A DNA stretch of 64,000 bases from VFZN01 sp963709325 (GTDB taxonomy: Bacteria; Acidobacteriota; Vicinamibacteria; Vicinamibacterales; UBA2999), in NCBI GenBank assembly GCA_963709325.1, contig CAVPVV010000003.1, positions 3,224,001-3,288,000 on the forward strand, read 5' to 3'. The position numbers and the translations under genes were made by a program. The notes beneath the pieces are model-generated. The model searched no databases, was not told the origin of the DNA, and saw nothing but the letters and a program-made list of their open reading frames with translations. Below, one piece after another: positions 49,161-55,684 of the stretch (its first letter is position 1; every line of letters begins with the position of its first letter).

Positions 49161-50525
49161 ATGCAGCCACGACCACTCATCCGCGCCTTATTCTTCTTCT
49201 GCGCCCTCGTCGCGACGCTGGAGATCGCCCGGCAAGCCCGGGCCGACGGCAACGGGCCGAACCTGTTCGGCTTCGTGAATCCAACCGGCATCGTTCGGAC
49301 GTTCAAGGTCAACGGTTCGATCGACTTCGATAACCTCTTCTTTCAGTCGCTCGGCACGAACGGGCGCTCGTGCGCGTCGTGTCATGCCGCCGCCGACGGC
49401 TGGTCGGTCGTCCCGTCGCACCTCCAGGCGCGGTTCGAAGCGACGGACGGCGAGGATCCGATCTTCCGGACCAATGACGGATCGAACTCACCCATCGCCG
49501 ACGTGTCGAGCGTCGACGCGAGACGATCAGCCTACAGCATGCTGCTGACCAAGGGGCTGATCCGCGTCGGCATCGGGGTGCCTCCGAACGCCGAGTTCGA
49601 GCTGGTTGCCGCCGACGATCCCTACGGCTATGCGTCAGCCGCCGAGCTGTCACTGTTCCGCCGGCCATTGCCGTCGACGAACCTGAAGTTTCTCGCTGCC
49701 GTCATGTGGGACGGCCGGGAAACGTTCCCCGATCAATCGATTCACTTCGACCTGAGCGATCAAGCCAACGGCGCGACGCTCGGCCATGCGGCGGCAATCA
49801 ACCCGCTGACCCAGGATCAACGCGATGAGATCGTCAGATTCGAGACCGGCGTGTTCACGGCTCAGGCCACCGACAACGCCGCGAGCGTGTTGAATGCGCA
49901 GCGCGCCGCTGGCGGCCCCATGGCCCTGTCGCAGCAGCCGTTCCACATCGGGATCAATGACGTATTGAGTCCCGGGTTCAATCCACGCGCGTTCACCCTG
50001 TTCGATCCCTGGCAAAACCTGCCCAGCTCCGAACGCAGCGCCTACGCCGATGCTCGCGAGGCAGTGGCGCGGGGCCAGGAGGTCTTCAATACGCGCTCCT
50101 TCACGATCGCCGGAGTCAGAGGCGTGAACGACACCCTCGGGGTGGCGGCACTCCCCGGAACCTGCACGACCTGTCACGACACGCCGAACGTCGGCAATCA
50201 CTCGACGTCGCTGCCGCTCGACCTCGGTTTGACGACTGCCGCGCTTCGCTCGGCCGACATGCCGCTGTATACGTTGCGGAACAAGACGACCGGCGAGGTC
50301 GTGCAGACCACCGATCCCGGCCGGGCGCTGATCACCGGAAGGTGGAAGGACATGTCGCTGTTCAAAGGGCCGATCCTGCGGGGCCTGGCGGCCCGCGCGC
50401 CGTACTTCCACAATGGGTTGACGCCGACGCTGGCCGACGTCGTCGAGTTCTACAATGGCCGATTCAACATCGGCCTCAGTGCCCGTGACAAGTCCGATCT
50501 CGTGGCCTTTCTGAGAGCGCTCTGA
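49161..50525 (+). CDS. Di-haem cytochrome c peroxidase-family protein
   Basis: The 454-residue product has a signal peptide (LIRALFFFCALVATLEIARQ) and two haem c sites: C71-C74-H75 (CASCH) and C335-C338-H339 (CTTCH). The C-terminus carries the family sequence LRGLAARAPYFHNGLTPTLADVVEFY with the loop histidine and ends LVAFLRAL. Bacterial di-haem peroxidases reduce H2O2 in the periplasm with electrons from cytochromes or do long-range oxidation of partners (MauG/MbnH type). It is nine bases downstream of the haloperoxidase-like gene. Both could act on peroxide, possibly in a common oxidative reaction outside the cell. Confidence 0.9.
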   Translation: MQPRPLIRALFFFCALVATLEIARQARADGNGPNLFGFVNPTGIVRTFKVNGSIDFDNLFFQSLGTNGRSCASCHAAADGWSVVPSHLQARFEATDGEDPIFRTNDGSNSPIADVSSVDARRSAYSMLLTKGLIRVGIGVPPNAEFELVAADDPYGYASAAELSLFRRPLPSTNLKFLAAVMWDGRETFPDQSIHFDLSDQANGATLGHAAAINPLTQDQRDEIVRFETGVFTAQATDNAASVLNAQRAAGGPMALSQQPFHIGINDVLSPGFNPRAFTLFDPWQNLPSSERSAYADAREAVARGQEVFNTRSFTIAGVRGVNDTLGVAALPGTCTTCHDTPNVGNHSTSLPLDLGLTTAALRSADMPLYTLRNKTTGEVVQTTDPGRALITGRWKDMSLFKGPILRGLAARAPYFHNGLTPTLADVVEFYNGRFNIGLSARDKSDLVAFLRAL

Positions 50526-50568
50526 AGAAACGATCGAGGCCAGAGGTGAGCGCGGGTGGGAGCAGGCG

Positions 50569-51222
50569 GTGGCCTATCGCTTCGAGGATTTCACCCTCGA
50601 CCCGGACACCCGGCAGCTGCTGCTGAATGGCGGCGAGGTGCACCTGTCTCCGAAGGCCCTCGATCTGTTGACGCTGCTCGTCGCGAACCGGGCTCGTGCC
50701 GTCTCCAAGGGGGAACTGCAGCAGCGGTTGTGGCCATCGACGTTCGTCGAGGAAACCAACCTCGCCACTCTGGTCGCCGAGATCCGCCGTGCGCTCGCCG
50801 ACTCGGCCGCCAACCCGAGGTTTATCCGGACGATCTACGGATTCGGCTACCGCTTCGTCGGTGAATCGGCCGTGGAGGTCGCTGCGGTTCGCTCACAACC
50901 GTCTCGCGGACGGCCGTGGCTGATTGTGGAACGCCGCGCCATACCCCTGCTGGACGGAGCGAATATCGTCGGCCGCGCCGCCGACGCGGCGATCCAGATC
51001 GATACTCCGGGGGTTTCCAGATACCACGTTCGCATCCTCGTGGTGCACGACAACGCGACGTTGGAAGACCTCGGCAGCAAGAACGGCAGCTATGTGAACG
51101 GAGAGCTGGTCACGACCCGACGCCTGGCCGATGGCGATCAGATTCGTCTCGGCGCGGCCGTTCTGACGTTTCGGATTACGTCGCCGACGAGCCAGACCGA
51201 GACCCTGCCGCACTCAATCTAG
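50569..51222 (+). CDS. Winged-helix and FHA fusion regulator
   Basis: The likely start is GTG 50569 (GGAG upstream); 217 residues. Residues 1-100 form an OmpR/PhoB-type winged helix (FEDFTLDPDTRQLLLNGGEV, LWPSTFVEETNLATLVAEIR, FIRTIYGFGYRFVGE). Residues 110-207 form a forkhead-associated domain (NIVGRAADAAIQIDTPGVSR-YHVRILV, LEDLGSKNGSYVNGELV, LADGDQIRLGAAVLTFRI), including the S-R-x-H and GSKNGxxxN phosphothreonine-binding motifs. The protein should bind DNA and phosphothreonine proteins, so a Ser/Thr kinase such as that encoded at 44948 is a plausible partner. It follows the peroxidase gene by 43 bases. Confidence 0.9.
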   Translation: MAYRFEDFTLDPDTRQLLLNGGEVHLSPKALDLLTLLVANRARAVSKGELQQRLWPSTFVEETNLATLVAEIRRALADSAANPRFIRTIYGFGYRFVGESAVEVAAVRSQPSRGRPWLIVERRAIPLLDGANIVGRAADAAIQIDTPGVSRYHVRILVVHDNATLEDLGSKNGSYVNGELVTTRRLADGDQIRLGAAVLTFRITSPTSQTETLPHSI

Positions 51223-51310
51223 AGCAACGCATTGAGAATCGGCCGTCCGATTCTCGTGAACGACCGGCGAGCACCAACTTTGCCAGTGCAATCGCGGCCT
51301 CGCCGGCCGG

Positions 51311-51805
51311 TCATTCGGCCCGCACGAACTTGAGCGAGAACGGATTGGCGAACGGCCCGTTCTGGTTGCGCTGTTGCGTCAATGACAGCGTGTCCCCTTC
51401 CAGTTTGTAGGCGTACGCGATGAACACGCCCTGGCCCATTACCGCGGGGTTCTTCGAGGCAATCGGCCGCATCGTGATCAGGCCGTCCTCTGTCACCTCA
51501 TACGTCCCGGCTTCGCAGACGACGGGCCCCCATACCGCTCGCAACTCGTCGGCGCTCGCCTTTGCCGCATCCGCCAGGACCGGCCGTGACCCCTCGGCCT
51601 GGATTTCGACTCGGCTGTAGTGCTTGCCGGTGATGATGGTCAGGTTGGGTCGCCCGGCGAACGGGATCGTACGGGCGCCGGGGCCGGTCGTGGTCGCTTC
51701 GACGATCCGCCACACGCCTTGAATCGACTGGGGCGTCGATTGCGCCTCTGTGCCATGGGCGGCGAGCAAGCCGACGCTGAGCGCGGCAACGAGCAGTGTC
51801 TTCAC
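51311..51805 (-). CDS. Exported lipocalin-like protein, paralogue 2
   Basis: The start is GTG 51805: GGAGG lies six bases before it and a signal peptide follows (VKTLLVAALSVGLLAAHGTEAQ); upstream ATGs in frame would read through the divergent esterase promoter. 164 residues. The domain (IQGVWRIVEATTTGPGA, HYSRVEIQAEGSRPVLADAA, KASADELRAVWGPVVCEAGTYEV) is a clear paralogue of the one at 35575, though paralogue 1 has no cysteine in the corresponding EAG loop. A lipocalin-like small-ligand binder outside the cytoplasm is likely. It is divergent from the tannase gene and 89 bases from the stop of the FHA regulator. Confidence 0.82.
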   Translation of the reverse strand: MKTLLVAALSVGLLAAHGTEAQSTPQSIQGVWRIVEATTTGPGARTIPFAGRPNLTIITGKHYSRVEIQAEGSRPVLADAAKASADELRAVWGPVVCEAGTYEVTEDGLITMRPIASKNPAVMGQGVFIAYAYKLEGDTLSLTQQRNQNGPFANPFSLKFVRAE

Positions 51806-51872
51806 GAGGCACCTCCGGGAGAAGTGTCGCACGTCTGCGCCGAGGCCCGGGTTCGGGTCTAAACTTCCACGC

Positions 51873-53387
51873 ATGAGAATCGCGGTCCTGATCGCCGTGT
51901 TCGGTGCGGCAACAGTCGATGCGTTGAATGCTCCAACGCTGGCGCCGATTGCGTGCGAGGCGCTCGCACAGGTGGCGGTGACGAACGGACAGGTGCTGGC
52001 GGCTGAGCCCGTGCAGGCCGGCGCGTTCGCGCCGCCAACGGCGGCCAATGCGGCCGCGACCGCGGTATTCAACACGCTGCCGGCGTTCTGTCGCGTGACG
52101 CTGAAGCTGGCTCCGTCCGCCGACTCCGACATCCGCGTCGAAGTGTGGCTGCCGCAGTCCGGGTGGAATCGCAAGCTGCAGGCGTCGGGAAACGGCGGCT
52201 TGGGTGGAGAGATTCCGTATCCGGCGATGGCGGCGTCGGTCAAAGCTGGATATGCGGCCGCCGGAACTGATGGCGGTCACGTGGGTGGCAATGCCGACTT
52301 CGTCCCTGGACATCCCGAGAAGCTCGTGGACTTCGCACATCGCGCGATTCACGAGATGACGGTGACCGCGAAGGCGGTCGTCGCCGCGCATTACGACGCG
52401 CCGCCGGCGCGCTCGTATTTCAACTCCTGCTCGACCGGCGGACGGCAGGCCCTGATCGAGGCGCAGCGGTATCCCGACGATTTCGATGGCATCGCTGCCG
52501 GCGATCCGTCGTGGGATCAGATGCGCCTGTACGCCGCGCGTGTGTGGTTGAGCACTTACGTCAACCGCACGCCGGCGGCGGTGATTCCCCCGGGCCAGTA
52601 TTCGATGATGCACAACGCCGTCCTCAACCGGTGCGATGCCCTGGACGGCGTGAAGGACGGAATCATCGAGGATCCGTCAAAGTGCTCTTTCGACTTCGCG
52701 ACGCTGACGTGCAGCGGCGAGGATCGTGCTGATTGCCTGACGAAGGATCAGGTCGAGACGGCGAACGCCATGATCCGTCCGATTCGCGATCCGAAGAGCG
52801 GCGCGGTTCTGCATCCGGGCCGCTACTATCCTGGATCCGAGCTCGGCTGGGGCGGCGTAGGGGGACCCGTCCCGTCAGGTGAGTCTCACGAAGGGATGCG
52901 AAAGATCGTCTTCACACCCAGCTGGGACTATCACACGATCAAGGTGCCAGAGGACGTGGAGCGCGCGGTGAAAGCCGACCAGGGACTGCTGTACGGTGGC
53001 GATCCCGACCTCTCGCCCTTCTTCAAACGCGGCGGCAAGCTGCTGATGTATCACGGCTGGGCCGATCCGCTCGTCTCGCCCGACACCAGCCTGATCATGT
53101 ACGAGCGGATCTCGAAGGCCGTCGGATCGACGGGCTCGAATGCGGTCGCGCTGTTCATGGTGCCGGGGATGGGACATTGCCAGGGCGGCCCCGGCACTGA
53201 CGTCTTCGACAAAGTGGGTGCGCTCGATCGCTGGGTCGAAACCGGCCAGAAGCCGCAGTCGATCGAAGCCTCGCACCTGACCAACGGCGTCGTCGACCGC
53301 ACGCGGCCGCTGTGCGCGTATCCGGCGACGGCCCACTACATCGGCAGCGGCAGCACGGACGATGCGAGGAATTTCCGTTGCCAGTAG
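51873..53387 (+). CDS. Tannase/feruloyl esterase family enzyme
   Basis: Start at ATG 51873, with a signal peptide (IAVLIAVFGAATVDA); 504 residues. The family's CS-D-HC catalytic signature is complete: C186-S187 in NSCSTGGRQAL, D398 in YHGWADPLV and H435-C436 in GMGHCQGGPG, with the two cysteines expected to form a disulfide. A lid-like insertion with further cysteine pairs (SKCSFDFATLTCSGEDRADC) follows the nucleophile, as in feruloyl esterases and tannases. It would release phenolic acids from plant polymers or hydrolyse gallate esters outside the cell. It is divergent from the lipocalin-like gene; the two share a gap of 67 bases. Confidence 0.9.
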   Translation: MRIAVLIAVFGAATVDALNAPTLAPIACEALAQVAVTNGQVLAAEPVQAGAFAPPTAANAAATAVFNTLPAFCRVTLKLAPSADSDIRVEVWLPQSGWNRKLQASGNGGLGGEIPYPAMAASVKAGYAAAGTDGGHVGGNADFVPGHPEKLVDFAHRAIHEMTVTAKAVVAAHYDAPPARSYFNSCSTGGRQALIEAQRYPDDFDGIAAGDPSWDQMRLYAARVWLSTYVNRTPAAVIPPGQYSMMHNAVLNRCDALDGVKDGIIEDPSKCSFDFATLTCSGEDRADCLTKDQVETANAMIRPIRDPKSGAVLHPGRYYPGSELGWGGVGGPVPSGESHEGMRKIVFTPSWDYHTIKVPEDVERAVKADQGLLYGGDPDLSPFFKRGGKLLMYHGWADPLVSPDTSLIMYERISKAVGSTGSNAVALFMVPGMGHCQGGPGTDVFDKVGALDRWVETGQKPQSIEASHLTNGVVDRTRPLCAYPATAHYIGSGSTDDARNFRCQ

Positions 53388-53434
53388 CGTGAGACTGCCT
53401 GGATGAGGCTCGCCTCGGTCGAGCGAAGTCTGGC

Positions 53435-55153
53435 TCAGCGAGACAACATGCCGGACAGCGTCCTCATGAAGACGCGAATGTCACCGATCTGAGCGGTTGT
53501 CGAGATGAACTGGAACGCAGTTGGGCTGACTGGCGCCGTGCGGCGCTCCAGAATCGCAGTCAGCGTCTCCGGGAGGATGGGACACTCGTCCAGCAGTCCG
53601 AGCACGCTGATCCAGGCGGTCGTGTCGAGCGTGGCGAGCACGTCGGCGGCGTCGCGGGCGAGCCACGGCGTGCCGGCGTCGCGCTGCTTCACGAGCGTGC
53701 GCTGCAGCGCCCGGAGCTCAAGGTCGATGTCGGCGTCGACGCAATGGAGATCGGCCAGGATCGAAATCAGCTGATCGGCCACGAACAGGCCCACATCCGC
53801 GTACAGCACCGACCAGCCTCTTTCGAACGCCGACACGAGGTCGTGATCCACGAGCAACGTGTCGGTAAGTGTGGCCGTTCCGCAGCATTCGAGTCCCAGG
53901 TTGCAGATGCACGCAGCCGCGTCCGAGGCTTCCTGGCGCGTGAATGGCCTCGATTGAACCGAGGATCCCGCGTGCAACGTGTTCGCGAGAAACGCAAGCT
54001 CGCGACTGCGCGTGAGGTGCGCAATCTCGTCATGGTGGAGCAAGAACTCCATCAGCCGCCTCAGGAGAGGGAGTCTCACGGCTCGCGGGTCCTCGTGTGC
54101 GGCTCCGAGCAGCGCCCGCGGCCGTTCCGGCATCACGCCGGCCTCGGCCAGTAATTCGATGACGGCGTCGACCGATGCCAGGATGTCGTTGTCGACGCCC
54201 GCGGAACCGTCCGTCGCGTCGCGGCGTGGCGCACTCTCACGCGTTTCCTGAGGCGTGCCTTCGGCTGCGGTGTCCTCTTCCTCATCGGCCGAACGAAAGT
54301 AGGCAATGGCGATGGAGTTGATTGCGATCGACGCCGCTGCACCTGGCGTGCGTAGCGTGTGTCGTGCCATCTGAAGGAAGGCTCGCGCGTCGGCCGGGGT
54401 TGCATAGCCCCGTCGCGAGCACCGTTGCTCCCGTTCGACTGCCAGGTCGTGGAGGTGCTGCTCGGGTGCCCTCAGTACATCGTCGAGCCCGTCGATCTCA
54501 GGCCTCGAGTTGGACAGGTTTCGGCATCCCTGCATGACCGCGAGAAAGCAGTCGTGGTGCTCGACCTCGAGGGCGACGAGGAGCGTGACGGTCGCATCCC
54601 ACGCATCGGTTCTCCGCGCCCGGACAAGGTAGCCGCCCACTTCACATTCGAGCCCATCGTCATCTGGATCGCGCATCGGGGCGTGGCGGTCCCCTTCGCG
54701 CATTGCCTCGTGGCGGTCGATCGATTCGTCGTCGCTCTGAGCGGTCGGTTCAAAAATGCCTGGGTCGAACACGCGCACGTAGCGGGACAGACCAGCGACG
54801 ACCAGATTTGTGTCGAGGGCGGCGACGGCGCGTGCGGCGACTGAGTCTCCGGTGTCCACCAGCACTTCGAGCCATTCGCCGAACCGATCGACATCGAACT
54901 GCTCGTCGCGTCCCGGCCGCGGATGGCTCCAGAGATCGAGGTCGAGCAGGGAGGTGAGCTGGGCCGGCGTCGCAGACGCGACGAGCTCACCGCACGCGTC
55001 GAGTCCGCGGTACTGAATGAGCTGATGCAGCGTCTCCGGCGCGAGGTGCGGTACGACGCGCGCCAGGAATGGCGCGTCCAGGAGGCGCGCGAGCCGATGA
55101 TCCACCGGACCCCCAGCGCGGGGCGCCGATTCGCGGTTCGTGGTTCTCGACAT
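53435..55153 (-). CDS. Large alpha-helical protein, DUF6178-like
   Basis: The 572-residue protein has no signal peptide, TM segment or catalytic motif that I recognise. The pattern (LLDAPFLARVVPHLAPETLH-QLIQYRGLDACGELVASATP; LDLDLWSHPRPGRDEQFDVDRF; ALDTNLVVAGLSRYVRVFD) resembles DUF6178 proteins of deltaproteobacteria and acidobacteria. An acidic low-complexity linker (EEEDTAAEGTPQ) separates two helical halves at about residues 285-315. Function unknown. It ends 47 bases from the tannase stop, convergent. The start is divergent from the padR-ADOP operon, 194 bases away. Confidence 0.7.
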   Translation of the reverse strand: MSRTTNRESAPRAGGPVDHRLARLLDAPFLARVVPHLAPETLHQLIQYRGLDACGELVASATPAQLTSLLDLDLWSHPRPGRDEQFDVDRFGEWLEVLVDTGDSVAARAVAALDTNLVVAGLSRYVRVFDPGIFEPTAQSDDESIDRHEAMREGDRHAPMRDPDDDGLECEVGGYLVRARRTDAWDATVTLLVALEVEHHDCFLAVMQGCRNLSNSRPEIDGLDDVLRAPEQHLHDLAVEREQRCSRRGYATPADARAFLQMARHTLRTPGAAASIAINSIAIAYFRSADEEEDTAAEGTPQETRESAPRRDATDGSAGVDNDILASVDAVIELLAEAGVMPERPRALLGAAHEDPRAVRLPLLRRLMEFLLHHDEIAHLTRSRELAFLANTLHAGSSVQSRPFTRQEASDAAACICNLGLECCGTATLTDTLLVDHDLVSAFERGWSVLYADVGLFVADQLISILADLHCVDADIDLELRALQRTLVKQRDAGTPWLARDAADVLATLDTTAWISVLGLLDECPILPETLTAILERRTAPVSPTAFQFISTTAQIGDIRVFMRTLSGMLSR

Positions 55154-55298
55154 GGGCCGGCGATGATACCCGTGCTGTCCGCCAACAAACAGTCTTGAAG
55201 AGAGGCGGCGTGCAGGAGATACTAATAGTGGGGCTGGCGTCCGTCACCCCTTCCCTTCCCACCGCCCAGGTTCGCACGCGCGAGCCTCGCCCGGTCAC

Positions 55299-55319
55299 TC
55301 CCATCGACAAACGATGGGA
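55299..55319. promoter_or_regulatory. PadR operator 1, overlaps the -35 box
   Basis: TCCCATCG and its exact complement CGATGGGA flank a five-base spacer (ACAAA) to form a perfect inverted repeat. It covers the -35 element of the padR promoter. Operator 2, 34 bp away centre to centre, has the same half-sites. Confidence 0.75.
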
Positions 55320-55332
55320 GTCGATCTATAGT
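55304..55332 (+). promoter_or_regulatory. padR-ADOP promoter
   Basis: TCGACA (55304-55309) at 17 bp from TATAGT (55327-55332) forms a good sigma-70 promoter, 15 bases from the padR ATG. The -35 lies in operator 1, and operator 2 begins one base after the -10. Confidence 0.65.
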
Positions 55333-55353
55333 TCCCATCGATAATCGATGGGA
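55333..55353. promoter_or_regulatory. PadR operator 2, overlaps the start codon
   Basis: TCCCATCGAT and its exact complement ATCGATGGGA are separated by a single A, a perfect 10-bp inverted repeat. The padR start codon ATG 55348-55350 lies inside the right half-site. Binding would block transcription start and initiation at once. Confidence 0.78.
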
Positions 55354-55683
55354 AGCGACACGCCGGATCTTCTTCCAGGCACGCTGGACCTGTTGATTCT
55401 TCGCGCCTTGCGCGGGGGGGCCAAGCACGGCTACGGGATTGCCGAGCACCTGCGGGCTCAGTCCGACGATGTGCTGCAGGTCGGCGAGAGCTCCTTGTAC
55501 CCGGCCCTGCAACGCCTCCTCCTGAACGGCTGGGTCAGGGGCGAGTGGGGTGTCTCCGAGAACAATCGCAAGGCCAGGTATTACACGCTCACCGCCGCCG
55601 GCAAGAAGCGCCTGACGGTCGAAGTCGACGAGTTCGACCGCATGATTCTCGCGATTCACAAGGTGCTGAAGGCGGCCACCTAA
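55348..55683 (+). CDS. PadR-family transcriptional regulator
   Basis: The 111-residue product is a PadR-type winged-helix protein (PGTLDLLILRALRGGAKHGY, ESSLYPALQRLLLNGWVRGE, NNRKARYYTLTAAGKKRLTV). This is the shorter PadR type that usually precedes ADOP permeases. Two perfect inverted repeats with the same half-sites cover its promoter and start codon, making strong autoregulation likely. No Shine-Dalgarno lies before the ATG and the 5' leader would be only about eight bases. The ADOP gene starts at 55685, one base past the stop. Confidence 0.94.
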   Translation: MGSDTPDLLPGTLDLLILRALRGGAKHGYGIAEHLRAQSDDVLQVGESSLYPALQRLLLNGWVRGEWGVSENNRKARYYTLTAAGKKRLTVEVDEFDRMILAIHKVLKAAT

Positions 55684-55684
55684 C

